64,000 bases of DNA from positions 65,835,671-65,899,670 of the forward strand of contig NC_079492.1 in assembly GCF_020520425.1 (NCBI RefSeq), in the 5' to 3' direction. Under the pieces are notes generated by a model. That model saw nothing but the letters and a program-made list of their open reading frames with translations, made no database searches and was not told where the DNA came from. The position numbers and the translations under genes were made by a program. Position 1 is the stretch's first letter. Each line of letters starts with the position of its first letter. The stretch comes from Spinacia oleracea. Its lineage: Eukaryota > Streptophyta > Magnoliopsida > Caryophyllales > Amaranthaceae. Below, in pieces: positions 1 to 11,206 of the stretch.

Positions 1-1435
1 CACACGACGCACAACACGCAGCACAGGGGCAGCATAGCTGCGGGGACGCGATGCGCGCGCGGGGCTGGGGGTGTGCGAGCCTTGCTCGTGCGCTCTTGGG
101 CCTCACGCAAGGCATGGGGCTGGGCGCAAGCCTAGCCCGACTACGTAATCGGAATTTTTTCGTTGAAAATTGTTTATTTCGTTGGGCTTCGTATATTTGC
201 ATTAATTTGGGCTAACGGGATATTTAATTTAATATTTTATTTGCTTGGGCCGGGCCGCGAGTTTTAATTTAATATTTCATAATTAATTATCCGGAATAAT
301 TATTGGTTTGAGTGGGAGCCACTAAATGAAATTAAAATGAAATAATTATCTTTAATTATTTTCGTAGGTCGCATTATTTTAATTAAAATCAATTTTAATT
401 AGAATAAAGTCTAAGGATTAATAATTTGGAAATTGATTAATCTTTTAGGACGCGTTTATGTGAACGTGAATTTTATTTAATTCACGTAAATACTTGCATA
501 TTAACATGGGCCATTCGTTTTAGCATACGAATGGGTGAATGCATAGAATATATATTTTATGTAATGCAGGTACTCCAAGTGACTAGTATGGCCAATTTAG
601 GATAGTTAAATACGGTCTGCGTACCGTTCTATCTTTGAATGTAAAGTTTTAAATATGGTCTGCGTACCATGGAAATTTTGATGTAATTTATTATTTTCAA
701 GTATTTCTAAGTTTAGAACTTCAAGTTAGCATTTGAATGAAGATTCAAGACGATGCCAAGCTAACAAGGAGGTGATGAACATTGGGTGCTTCAAGACAAA
801 AGTTTTGGGCCATACTAGATCACCATTTATTTATGCACTTCAATGTATATATTATGCGTGAATGTATGAATGTATGTATGCTTTGCATGAACAGGTTGTT
901 TCCTATGAATCGATTAGTTTTAAGTTCATTATATAATCGAACCAACATAGAAACAACTAGGTCCAAGTAATATTGAGTTTAAAAATTGCCTTCCAAATCA
1001 ACACTTACAAAAATCTAGGGATCTAAGATAGTAGGTTTACGCTAAAGCGAGGTGCTATTTTAGTTGACTTAGGTGGTAAGGCGTCCTAAAGGAGCACGTT
1101 GATTGTGGTTACAACTCAAACAACGATGGCATTAAGTTGTGGCAATGGGATAAGTTATGGCATTAATTTATTAACCAAGAGTAATTTGGACATTACTAGC
1201 AATAGGTTTTGCTTACCTGAAATCTTAAACTACTTAAGACATGCTAAAGCTGCTTAAGGATTTAGGACTTTTGGGGTCTTGGAATCGTTTCATTCATTTT
1301 GGACCATGTTTTTGCTTTTTGCATGAATGAAATGTTTTAATAGCTTTAATGATTGCATGTTTTGCTTTTATTTCAAAGTTATTGAATTGTATGAATGGTT
1401 ATTTATTGCAAATTCTTTTCGATTGTAGTAATGAA
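1..1435 (+). other. Leader upstream of copia gag, no gene seen
   Basis: The first 130 bases are GC-rich and the rest is AT-rich. A phrase meaning roughly 'tggtctgcgtacc' occurs twice near 620 and 660. The stretch does not match the 3' LTR at 6249-7263 and has no recognisable primer binding site. It is probably the long untranslated leader between the 5' LTR and gag, or partly sequence of another repeat. The small ORF at 782-970 has no recognisable content. Confidence 0.45.
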
Positions 1436-3256
1436 ATGGCCGCGAACAATAAAACTTTCAATCTGCGTTCAATTCTCGACAAAGAGAAGTTGAATGGCAA
1501 TAATTTTCTCGACTGGCAAAGGAACTTACAAATAGTTCTTATGCATGAGGAAAAAGAATATGTCCTTGAGGAAGAGTTACCGCAAGAGGTTGGGCCGGAG
1601 GTAACTCAAGCTGCCCTTAATCGTTGGATTCAAGCCAACAGGGATGTCAAATGTGTGATGCTTGCATCCATGAGTCCTGAACTTCAGAAAACGTTCATTA
1701 ACTCGGATGCTTACCAAATCATCTCGGAGTTGAAGAACATGTTTCAGGACCAAGCCAGAATCGAAAGATTCGAGACTCAGAGGTTGATCCTTGAGACTAA
1801 GCTCAAGAAAGGAGAACCAGTGAGCCCACATGTTCTTAAAATGATTGGACTCTTTGAGAACATGAGAGCTCTAGATTCCGACGTCTCAAATGAAATGGCT
1901 ATTGACATCATTCTCCATTCGCTTCATAATGGCTATGATCAGTTCAAGTTGAATTACAACATGAACATCATGGAGAAATCTCTTACTGAGCTTCACGGTA
2001 TGCTGAAAACCGCTGAAAAGACGCTCAAGCAAGAGAACAAGCACGATATGCTTATGGTGCGTAAGGGCAAGAACTTCAAGAAATCAGGCAAGAATAAGGG
2101 CAAGAAGGGTAAGGGCAAGGCTTCGCCCTCATCCAAGTCCAACGGCGCCAGTTCTGGTAAACAGAAAAGGGCGACTCGTTCTCCTGCCGACTCTGAATGC
2201 TTCTACTGCAAGAAGAAGGGGCATTGGAAGGGGGATTGCTTGAAGAAGAAGGAAGATGAGAAGAATGGGAACGTTGCTTCTACTTCAGGTATGTATGTTA
2301 TACATTGTAATCTTGCTAATTCTACTTCTTGGGTATTAGATACTGGTTGTGGCTCACACTTATGTTCCAATTCACAGGGACTAAGGAGAAGTAGAAGGCT
2401 TGATAAAGGCGAGATGGATCTACGCGTGGGAAATGGAGCACGGATTGCTGCATTAGCCGTAGGATCTTATTTTATTTCTTTGCCTAGTGGGTTTGTTTTG
2501 GAACTAGAAAACTGTTACTATGTTCCTAGTATCACCAGAAACATCATTTCCGTTTCAAGTTTGGATTCTAAAGGTTTTAGTTTTCAATTTAAAGACAATA
2601 GTTGTTCTTTGAATGGAATGTTTTATGGTTCCGCACAACAAGAAAACGGTCTTTATGTGCTAGATACGAGCAAACACATTTATAACATAAATACCAAAAA
2701 GGCTAAAACTGGTGATTCGGATCTCACATTTCTGTGGCATTGTCGATTAGGCCATATAAACATAAAGCGCATGGAATTACTTCAACGGAAAGGAATTCTA
2801 GAATCATTCGACTTAGAGAAGATTGATCAATGCGAATCTTGTTTACTTGGCAAAATGACAAAGCAACCTTTCTCAAAGGTGGGAGAAAGAGCAAGCGAAC
2901 TACTAGGGCTAATACATACGGACGTATGTGGGACTATGAGTACGAAAGCTAGAGGTGAGTTCAGCTATTTCATAACGTTTACGGACGACTTCAGTAGATA
3001 TGGCTATATTTACTTAATGACGCACAAGTCTGAATCGTTTGAGAAATTCAGAGAATTTCAAAATGAAGTAGAGAATCAACATGGAAAGAAAATCAAAGCT
3101 CTAAGATCGGATCGAGGAGGTGAATATCTTAGCCACGAGTTTGATGACCATCTAAAAGAATGCGGTATTCTTTCTGAATTGACTGCTCCGGGGACACCTC
3201 AATGGAATGGAGTGTCGGAACGGAGAAACAGGACCTTACTCGATATGGTCAGGTAA
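1436..3256 (+). CDS. Copia gag-protease-integrase part of the polyprotein, ends at a premature TAA
   Basis: The frame is open from 1349, but the natural start is probably the ATG at 1436 (MAANNKTFNL), because the 29 codons before it look like leader. The copia Gag domain is followed by a lysine-rich stretch and a CCHC zinc knuckle (CFYCKKKGHWKGDC, 2198-2239). The protease motif DTG is at 2339-2347. The integrase His/Cys zinc region runs from HCRLGHINIKR to CESC, and the catalytic core includes HTDVCG, TFTDDFSRYGY and RGGEY. The frame stops at TAA 3254-3256 inside the integrase, where this family normally reads through. The same frame resumes at 3257, so the product would be a truncated Gag-PR-INT. 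Confidence 0.88.
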   Translation: MAANNKTFNLRSILDKEKLNGNNFLDWQRNLQIVLMHEEKEYVLEEELPQEVGPEVTQAALNRWIQANRDVKCVMLASMSPELQKTFINSDAYQIISELKNMFQDQARIERFETQRLILETKLKKGEPVSPHVLKMIGLFENMRALDSDVSNEMAIDIILHSLHNGYDQFKLNYNMNIMEKSLTELHGMLKTAEKTLKQENKHDMLMVRKGKNFKKSGKNKGKKGKGKASPSSKSNGASSGKQKRATRSPADSECFYCKKKGHWKGDCLKKKEDEKNGNVASTSGMYVIHCNLANSTSWVLDTGCGSHLCSNSQGLRRSRRLDKGEMDLRVGNGARIAALAVGSYFISLPSGFVLELENCYYVPSITRNIISVSSLDSKGFSFQFKDNSCSLNGMFYGSAQQENGLYVLDTSKHIYNINTKKAKTGDSDLTFLWHCRLGHINIKRMELLQRKGILESFDLEKIDQCESCLLGKMTKQPFSKVGERASELLGLIHTDVCGTMSTKARGEFSYFITFTDDFSRYGYIYLMTHKSESFEKFREFQNEVENQHGKKIKALRSDRGGEYLSHEFDDHLKECGILSELTAPGTPQWNGVSERRNRTLLDMVR

Positions 3257-5413
3257 ATGATGGGTCAGGTCGAACTTCCTTTACCGTTCTGGGGACATGT
3301 GTTGCAAACTGCAGCACTCACACTGAATCGTGCTCCGTCAAAAGCTGTTGAAAAGACTCCATACGAATTATGGACTGGGAAACTTCCAAAGTTGTCTTTT
3401 CTGAAGATTTGGGGTTGCGAAGCATATGTCAAGCGATTAATTTCGGACAAGCTACAACCTAAATCTGACAAATGTTTCTTCGTTGGGTATCCAAAAGAAA
3501 CTATGGGGTATTATTTCTACAACAAGTCAGACAACAAGGTATTCGTTGCTCGTGACGGTGTCTTTTTGGAAAGAAATCATATTTCCAAATTGTCAAGTGG
3601 GAGAATAATAGATCTCGAAGAGATTCGAGACGAACAACAAACTCAGAACTCTTTAGAAGCAGTTCAAGTTGATGAACCTCCAAGGTCTTTAGAAGAGCCA
3701 GTGGGAGTAGTTCCTCAAAATGTTGTTGCCCCTCGTAGGTCAAATAGAACTATTTTTCAGCCGGACAGATGGACAGGCGTCCTCTTGACTGAAAACTTAG
3801 ACGTTCTCATATTGGATAGTGATGAACCTTTGACTTACAAGCAAGCTATGACGAACCCAAGCTCCATTAAATGGTTAGAGGCCATGCAATCTGAAATAGA
3901 CTCCATGTCTGAAAATCAAGTCTGGGATTTGGTTGATTTGCCGGATGGGTTCACACCTATCGGATGCAAATGGGTCTTCAAGTTGAAGAAAGACAGAGAT
4001 GGAATTGTATACATATACAAGGCTAGATTGGTACCAAAAGGTTACAGGCAAGTTCACGGCGTTGACTACGATGAAACCTTTTCTCCAGTCGCGATGCTTA
4101 AGTCTATTCGGATAATCCTTGCGATTGCCGCTTTTCATGACTATGAAATATGGCAAATGGATGTCAAAACTGCCTTCTTGAACGGTGTTCTTGAAGAGAC
4201 TGTGTTTATGACACAGCCGGAGGGTTTTGTCGATCAAAAGAACCAAGGAAAGGTATGCAAGCTTAAGAAGTCCATCTACGGACTAAAGCAGGCATCAAGA
4301 AGTTGGAATAAACGATTTGATGAAGCAGTCAATAAGTTTGGCTTCATCAAGAATCAAGACGAATCTTGTGTATACAAGAAGGTCAGTGGGAGTAAAATTG
4401 CATTCCTAGTCTTGTATGTTGACGACATACTGCTTATTGGAAACGACATTCCTATGTTGGAGTCTGTAAAGACTTGGCTCGGGAAGTGTTTCTCAATGAA
4501 GGACTTAGGAGAGGCACAGTACATATTGGGCATCAAGATCTATAGGGATAGATCTAAGAGGATGATTGGACTAAGCCAAAGCACTTACATTGACAAAGTG
4601 CTAGCTAGGTTCAATATGATGGAAGCCAAGAGAGGCCATCTACCCATGTCACATGGCATATATCTAAGCAAGAATCAGTGTCCCAAAACATCTGATGAGC
4701 GTAGAAAGATGAGTGGAATTCCATACGCTTCGGCTATTGGATCCATCATGTATGTTATGATTTGTACAAGGCCGGATGTTTCGTTCGCACTCAGTGCAAC
4801 GAGCAGGTACCAGTCAGAACCAGGTGAGGCGCATTGGACTGCTGCCAAGAACATCTTAAAGTACCTGAAAAGGACTAAGGATCGGTTTCTGGTTTATGGT
4901 GGTACAGATGAGTTGATTGTTAAGGGCTATACGGATGCAACCTTTCAAACCGACAGAGATGATTTCAGATCACAGTCTGGGTTTGTGTTCTACCTCAACG
5001 GCGGAGCAGTAAGCTGGAAAAGTGCTAAGCAAAGCACTATTGCGGATTCTACAACTGAAGCCGAGTACATTGCTGCCTCAGAAGCAGCAAAGGAAGCTGT
5101 TTGGATTTGGAAGTTCATCGAAGAACTTGGTGTTGTCCCCTCCATTAAAGGACCAGTGGCTTTGTATTGCGACAACAGCGGAGCCATTGCCCAGGCAAAG
5201 GAGCCTAGGAGCCACCAGAAGTCCAAGCACGTACTGCGGCGATTTCATATACTTCGAGAGATCGTTGAAAGAAAGGAAATCGAGATTTGCAAGGTTGGAA
5301 CTGACGACAACGTCGCGGATCCATTGACTAAACCGTTGCCACAAAGTGAAACACAACGCACATGTAGCAACCATGGGAATCAAGCATGTTGGAGAATGGC
5401 TTTGATTTTCTAA
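3257..5413 (+). CDS. Copia integrase C-terminus, reverse transcriptase and RNase H
   Basis: This is the same reading frame as the upstream ORF, separated only by the TAA at 3254-3256. The integrase tail (TPYELWTGKLP, KIWGCEAYVKR) is followed by the RT domain (KARLVPKGYRQ, YDETFSPVA). The RT catalytic YVDD is at 4415-4426. RNase H follows (GYTDATFQTD, STTEAEYIA, DNSGAIAQAKEP, KSKHVLRRFH). The length and C-terminus (ADPLTKPLPQ then a short tail) match a full copia polyprotein. RT and RNase H motifs look intact, but without readthrough of the stop they would not be made as part of Gag-Pol. The ATG at 3257 is probably not a natural start. Confidence 0.88.
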   Translation: MMGQVELPLPFWGHVLQTAALTLNRAPSKAVEKTPYELWTGKLPKLSFLKIWGCEAYVKRLISDKLQPKSDKCFFVGYPKETMGYYFYNKSDNKVFVARDGVFLERNHISKLSSGRIIDLEEIRDEQQTQNSLEAVQVDEPPRSLEEPVGVVPQNVVAPRRSNRTIFQPDRWTGVLLTENLDVLILDSDEPLTYKQAMTNPSSIKWLEAMQSEIDSMSENQVWDLVDLPDGFTPIGCKWVFKLKKDRDGIVYIYKARLVPKGYRQVHGVDYDETFSPVAMLKSIRIILAIAAFHDYEIWQMDVKTAFLNGVLEETVFMTQPEGFVDQKNQGKVCKLKKSIYGLKQASRSWNKRFDEAVNKFGFIKNQDESCVYKKVSGSKIAFLVLYVDDILLIGNDIPMLESVKTWLGKCFSMKDLGEAQYILGIKIYRDRSKRMIGLSQSTYIDKVLARFNMMEAKRGHLPMSHGIYLSKNQCPKTSDERRKMSGIPYASAIGSIMYVMICTRPDVSFALSATSRYQSEPGEAHWTAAKNILKYLKRTKDRFLVYGGTDELIVKGYTDATFQTDRDDFRSQSGFVFYLNGGAVSWKSAKQSTIADSTTEAEYIAASEAAKEAVWIWKFIEELGVVPSIKGPVALYCDNSGAIAQAKEPRSHQKSKHVLRRFHILREIVERKEIEICKVGTDDNVADPLTKPLPQSETQRTCSNHGNQACWRMALIF

Positions 5414-6248
5414 GTATTGTTTTAGAACATCTGTTAGATCTATGTTTAAAACAATTGGTTTAACCATTTCATATTTATGAAATTTATTTATTTCATATTC
5501 ATTTAATTGTGGTTTAGAATTAAATGATAAGTCCATGTGATTCAAATCATTCAAATGGGATGTCAAGATGGATTCTTCGACAAAGAAACACCCATAAGTG
5601 AACTTGAATATTGAAGTCACAAAGGATCCCTAATCCAGGTCATTGAAAGGTGGACAACCAATGACTAATGAAGATTAGATTGCAAGTAGATTACTTAGTT
5701 CTGTTTCTTGAACTAGAGTGACTGGATGTCAAAATCTTTTGCATAGATACTTATTGGATCTTGTATCGGATTGACCATGAGAACGCTTTAAGAGATTAAA
5801 GTCATGTCATAGGTAGTTCTCATTAATGGTGATTAGAAACCGTTCCTCGGGACATGAGCGATTATGTCTGCTCGTTTGAGAATTAGTTCGCTTTGATACT
5901 AGCTAAACGTCGCACCGTAAAAGGAGGCTATAAAAGCAGTTATTGGGCGTACTATGAATCAAAGTGAGTGTTCATAGATTGCAAGAATGGATTGTCCTCC
6001 TATCTTTGATAGGATATGGTGTTGTTGTGTAACAAGGCCTCTCGGAGAGTTAGATACTGTAAAATGCATGGTTGTGCTCAGAATGGTTAGGCTTAACTTT
6101 CTGCAAAAGTTTGACAGTTGAACTCTGTAATCCGAGAAACACTTCTGGACCTAATAAGGATGGCTTGGATCTTACCTTATGTTCAGTAAGTAACACTAAG
6201 AGACAAAGGAATGTGGATGCACACTTGTCTGAATGACAAGTGGGAGAT
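5414..6248 (+). other. Copia 3' untranslated region with polypurine tract
   Basis: About 835 bases without coding potential separate the RNase H stop from the 3' LTR. The purine-rich AAGTGGGAGAT immediately before the LTR (about 6238-6248) is the expected plus-strand priming site. Confidence 0.7.
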
Positions 6249-7263
6249 TGAAAGAAATATGTCCTTCACCCAAGGTGCATTAAGTCTAATACCAAGGTTC
6301 AGATTAATTGCGAATAATTAATTCAGTGAGATCAAGTGATCGGAACAGCTAGCTGGAGCAATGCTTCCGATCAGTGAGTTCTAATGGATATTGAACTCAC
6401 AACTTACTCTTGACTGAACCTACAAGGTCACACCAATGACACGTAACAGATCACCGGATGAAATGAATCGGAAATTCATTTAATAGCTTTTCGGGAATTA
6501 GTTGAAAACGTATTATACGATACGACCTTTGTCGAAATCGTATATCGTATCGCGAATATTCGTAAGCTGGGCGACACGAATAAATCGTATCGTACGACGG
6601 TGATTTGTCGTATACGAAACGATAAATAATATATTGGAAATATATTTAATCGCGAATACAAGGAGCGGCCCACGAGCCGAGTGCACGAAGCACTCGAGGC
6701 CCATGGGCGCGCGCATGAATATGTGAGCAAGCAAAGCAACGCGGCAGCAGCGAGGCCCAAGAGGCGAGGGGTTGTGCGCGTGCGTGCGGGCCGAGACCAC
6801 GACACAACAGCAGCGCGGCCCACGGCCCACTGGTTGTGCGTGTCCGTGTGCTTGGCGTGCGGGCTTGCTAGCCGGCCTTGCCTCTCGGCTTGGTCGGTTA
6901 GTAAGGTTATGTAAATAACCTTACAACCTATTTTCCAACTTAGTACAATCATAACACAATACACACAACCCTAGGAGAAAACAGAGAACCCTAATTCTCT
7001 TTGTGCCTCCATAGTGTGTTCATCCCAAAAGGCAAAGTATCTTGATCAATTGTCTAAGCTACGATAATCAAGACGGATCTGATCGTGTTGGTGAACCAAG
7101 TAGAGGAACGACAAGTGGAGTTCTTTGTTCGTGTTCGTTGACAGATTATTGTGGAAAACACGCTTCGAATGTAAGTTTGCTTAATCTGTGCTTTATACAT
7201 GTTTCCTGGCTTTGGGGATTGTTCCGCACATGTTATTATGTTTAGTAGTATTCCCTAGTACCA
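6249..7263 (+). repeat. 3' LTR of the copia element
   Basis: It begins TGAAAGAAATATG directly after the polypurine tract and ends CCTAGTACCA at 7263, giving TG...CA termini and about 1015 bp. Its start and end align with the solo LTR at 56889-58284: shared AATTCAGTGAGATCAAGTGA, CTTACTCTTGACTGAACC near the start and TGTTTCCTGGC...TTCCGCA near the end. The middle (6660-6880) is GC-rich. The right boundary rests on this alignment, because the left TSD cannot be seen. Confidence 0.75.
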
Positions 7264-9585
7264 TTGGGAAATTATATGAATAAAATAAACAATCATACTT
7301 TTGAATTAGTTTAAGTATGACTTTTTAGTGACTAAACTGGACTCCACTTTTAACCTTTATATCTACCTCCCATATCTCTCTATCCTTCTATATCTCTCAC
7401 CAAAGTCACTCAAACACTACACTCTCTCTCATCCGCCATTTTGTTCATCTCACAGCCGGATTTCAAGGAGATTCTCCTCTCCTTACCTTCGAAGACCAAC
7501 ACGAGATATAGGAAACCTAGATATGCAACAAAAGCTGGAAAATCCAACTCATCCATGTAGAGTAATTGTCTACTTTGTATTCAAGTAGGAAAATCTAGTA
7601 AACAGGCTAAAATCCAGTAGTACCAACAACATAAATCCAAGCAGTAAATTGTTCACAACAATAAAATACCAAATGCAAGCATGAACAACAAGCAAATAAA
7701 ATGTAATACAAGGGAAGTTATAACATATTGCAATGACATTTCACTGTGTTCAAGTAGTCAGAAATCTATTAGTAAGGGCATCAATTCAACAATAAATTGT
7801 TCACAACTCACGAAAATAACAAACTACGTGTACGCATGAGCCAAGGATTCAAGCAAACATGGCATAACCTCATTTAATACAAAGGAAGCTCTAATAGATT
7901 GCAAAAAGTGGATGGAAACATGGACTAATTAGAGTATTGACATTTAAAATAGACTATATGGAAGAAAATTAAGATAATTTTATCTATGCAATGCTTGTGA
8001 AAGATCCAAGAAAAGCTTATCGTTTTCCAGATAAACTTCTATAGCAAAACTGAAACTATTTCCATTAAGGTATAAAACATGCATCATGCATACTTTTTAT
8101 GCATGATGCAAAGAAGGAAGACCTTCATTTTCTTTTGAGGAAAATGATGACCTTCTTATGAAAGCTAGAGAAGCACGTACCTCTTATAGGCCAGTCGAGT
8201 CATACTGACAGATAATAACATGAAACACATTTCTCACAATTTATTGAAATTAAGCTAGGAGAAATGAAAATTCATGGCTCACAACACTTCCCCGGGACTC
8301 ACATCACCCTTGTGCCAGTGATCAAGAAACTCTCTTTGTGCCAGAGCTGCTACTAATATTCAGAGATGATCATCAAACAAACATAAATTTTAAAAGGCTC
8401 AACTAACAGACAAATGCATACTAAAACTTTATAATGCCCATCAATCCTAACTAATTAGGCATTAATTAAACCCTCAATGCATTTTAGGATGCTTCCCCAA
8501 AATATAAACAAATATATAAAAATTAGGCCTACTAAGTCTTGATGAAAATATTTGATTATTTATTTGTAGCTCAAAACAATACATAACTTTCCATTAGCAT
8601 AATTCACCATACCGTGAAGGCATTTAGAAAAAATCATCACTGACGAGTCATCCAAGTGACATTTTTATTACAAATCTCATTTCATTGAATTCACTTACAC
8701 AATTACACCTCAAAGATATGCCAACATGATATCCAAATCTCATTTCATGCTTAGTTTCCTTGGGTTCCGGACACCTTCTCTATTAAATCAATCCCAAATC
8801 AACTGTTTATTAAAAAAAATGGCAATATCTTTATGGAGTTACTGAATATTCATGGAATCTGAATATTTTGGATAACCAGAAAAACAAACTTAGTTAAACC
8901 AGATTACACCATCAGATACCCGAATTCAATCAACCGCCTTAAAATTTTTAAACAATTCTAATGACTATTAAAATACAGGTTTTGGAAATGATAGTCGAAT
9001 ATCTAACACTAGAAATGAAAAAATAGTATGAGATAGTCAACTATCTAAAACTAGAGATGAAAAAATTACAATGAATGTGTAGGAAAGTTTTGGAAATGAT
9101 ATAGAAGTTTTATGATTTGAACAAAGTAGTATTTTGACATTACTATAATAATACTGGAACGAACCCAGATTCTCTAACACAATGATAAGGTAATTATGAA
9201 CACAAAATAGAGGAAGGTTGTATGATTGATTGATAGATAAAAGCTTAAAGCTTGAATAAAAAAAAGTGAGAACTTCCGAGAGGTTCTCATCCCAATACTA
9301 GTCAACAATACCAAGATGATTCTATAATAGTCTCTCCCCTCTTCTCCTCCTAATTACAAATACCTTACAAAAGACAAGAACAATAAAAGAAGCTAAGTAA
9401 AAGACAAACGAGCTTTAATTCCTCCTTAATGACAAACCACGCTTCCTAGTGGATTCGAAACTTGTTTGTCAAAATGGTTGCTTCTCCTAGTCGTTCGGTG
9501 TTGGTCGTCTTCTTGCGTAAGTGTGCAGAATGGGTTGTCTTGGTGGGCTAGGTGTGTGTGTTGCAAATACAATTTTTGCATCCTA
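7264..9585 (-). other. Diverged copy of the duplicated non-coding block, no gene recognised
   Basis: From about 7540 to 9430 the sequence aligns by eye with 53690-54870: the same phrases on TGCTTGTGAAAG, GATGCAAAGAAGGAAGA and CAGTGATCAAGAAACTCTCTTT. An exon-like module on the minus strand (8181 to about 8344) ends in a splice donor, complement of GTAC|CTC. Positions 7264-7540 look like a CT-rich promoter or 5' UTR on the plus strand, but no ORF follows. Confidence 0.4.
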
Positions 9586-10146
9586 CTCCCTACGTTTCTA
9601 TTTGTTTGTTACGTATTCATTTTAGGGTGTTTCACAATAATTGTTACGTGGGAGAATCTTTCCTTTTATAAACTTATTATACTATTGTAGACACCTACTT
9701 TTGTCCCCATTCCCGAAAGGGAAGGTTCGATGATGAGAACATAAATCTCCCCTTGGCAACGCATCTCTTATAAAATAACGAATCTCAATCACCCTTTTCA
9801 TTTCACCCGAAACCTGCTATTTATAGAAACCTGCTAAAAATAGTAACTGCCGTAATGGGCAGTTGTTAAAAGTGGCAAGTCATAAAAGATAGAAACCTGT
9901 CAGAATTAGGTGTTGCACTCCAACATAAATCCTAAATGAGATAGAAGTTGCGAGAGAATCCTATTCCTAATACGATTCGACAATAAGAGTTACGTATTAA
10001 ATTAAAATTCTAACGAGCCTAGAGTTCGTAACGGGCCCAGACGCATCCCGTCATAAAATTAATACGCACTAAAAGACTCGATTAAGTCTCATACACTCCG
10101 GATTCTAAGAGTCCGAATCTGACAAAGAAACGGCCCAAACATCAAT

Positions 10147-10245
10147 TTCAACGCCCAGCCCAGGGCGCTGAAATTGCCTGGATCCTATTATCAACGCCCA
10201 GAGCTGGGCGCCGAAATCTTTGACGCCCAGCCCTGGGCGCTGAAA
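10147..10245. repeat. Three GC palindromes in the 5' LTR
   Basis: Three successive hairpin units of the form CGCCCAG-N-CTGGGCG, each followed by GCTGAAA or CCGAAA, at 10147-10173, 10192-10216 and 10221-10245. The same unit recurs in the 3' LTR and at four internal sites. Confidence 0.85.
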
Positions 10246-10320
10246 ATACCTGGGACGTGTTCTTTCCTAATTCCTCGTGGATTAGAGTTCTACAATTCTA
10301 TCTTTCCACGAACTCTTTTC

Positions 10321-10328
10321 TATAAATA
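10321..10328 (+). promoter_or_regulatory. TATA box of the gypsy 5' LTR
   Basis: TATAAATA lies about 75 bases downstream of the palindrome cluster. The 3' LTR repeats it at 26253-26260. It probably drives transcription of the genomic RNA. Confidence 0.7.
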
Positions 10329-11188
10329 TAGCCCCAAGTTCGACGTGAAAACAACACACAACACACAATTCATATTCTGAGTATTGACTCTAAACCCCTA
10401 AGCCTAAGCCTCACGCTGCGAAATTAATCACACGTTCTGTCGCAATCGATCCAAAAATCGAACAGAACGTATCCTGTCCCGTAATTTGAGATTCGTTAAA
10501 TAAAAGGAGAAATAGCAAAGTCAAAGTGGTTAGTTTTCTAAGAACCGTGACGCACCTCTCAAGGGTGCGTCGTAATGTGTCCCTTTTCCATGGTTTAATT
10601 GCTTTCCTCGCCCTTTTCATAAACTGTTAAACTAATCAAATCTGATTGTTCTATCACGCCTAATAAAGATAATATGTTGGGAAATTGGATTATCATGCTA
10701 GGTCCCTTAATACAATCTAAATCAGATAATCGCGCTCGATCTAGTATTATATGTTGCATGTTGTTAAAATCAACTCAGATTAGTTTAATAGTTAACGCAT
10801 GTCCCTTCAATTATTTATGTTGAGCTAGTAAGGATATCCTGCCTCTGGAGTTATCGAAGAGAGAGGACTCCTCTCGGTAGTTACAGTCCCCCGATCCCTC
10901 AATCTCTACCTTGCGGGTGTATGTTAAGAGATCCCCACACCAGGGATCACAAGGGAACCTACGGCCGTCGTGGTCAAACATAATTGCACTCCCTTTATGT
11001 CACGATAACCGGGTTTTGTCAGTTTTTCTCATTGTCGTTAAAAACTGAATGGCGACTCCTATATTACTAGTCAATTGGGTGTAAACTCACAGGAAATCCA
11101 ATTACACTTGATTTGACAAAAAAGAAGCGTCACACCCACGAGGGACGAGGTCACGCATTAGCCTCGTTCTTTTTCGACCCCCTCACAG

Positions 11189-11206
11189 TGGCGACTCCAC
11201 TGGGGA
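11189..11206 (+). other. Primer binding site of the gypsy element
   Basis: TGGCGACTCCACTGGGGA starts one base after the LTR. It is an 18-base site complementary to a tRNA 3' end finishing in CCA. Ogre/Tat elements are known to use a tRNA-Arg with this kind of sequence. The exact isoacceptor is inferred. Confidence 0.8.

Larger units (their letters stand above)
1..7263 (+). mobile_element. Ty1/copia LTR retrotransposon, 5' end outside the window
   Basis: Domain order is gag with zinc knuckle, aspartic protease, integrase, reverse transcriptase, RNase H. Integrase upstream of RT is the Ty1/copia arrangement. A polypurine tract and a 3' LTR follow. No copy of the 3' LTR and no tRNA-Met-type primer binding site is visible upstream of gag, so the 5' LTR probably lies left of position 1. 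One nonsense codon interrupts an otherwise open polyprotein, which suggests a fairly young copy. The solo LTR at 56889-58284 belongs to a related family. Confidence 0.9.
9686..11187 (+). repeat. 5' LTR of the gypsy element
   Basis: It runs from TGTAGACACC to CCCCCTCACA. Compared by eye with the 3' LTR it shows about 21 substitutions and one single-base indel over about 1.5 kb, roughly 1.4% divergence. Three GC palindromes lie at 10147-10245. Confidence 0.95.

Noticed and set aside
5078-5620. A 180-codon minus-strand ORF over the end of the copia gene
   Set aside because: It is the reverse shadow of RNase H, with no motif of its own.
6476-6964. ORFs of 162, 105 and 77 codons near the copia 3' LTR centre
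   Set aside because: Same cause: a GC-rich LTR segment with open frames on both strands and no domain.
10174-10380. A 68-codon ORF present identically at 26106-26312
   Set aside because: It is LTR sequence around the palindromes and TATA box, identical because the two LTRs are copies.
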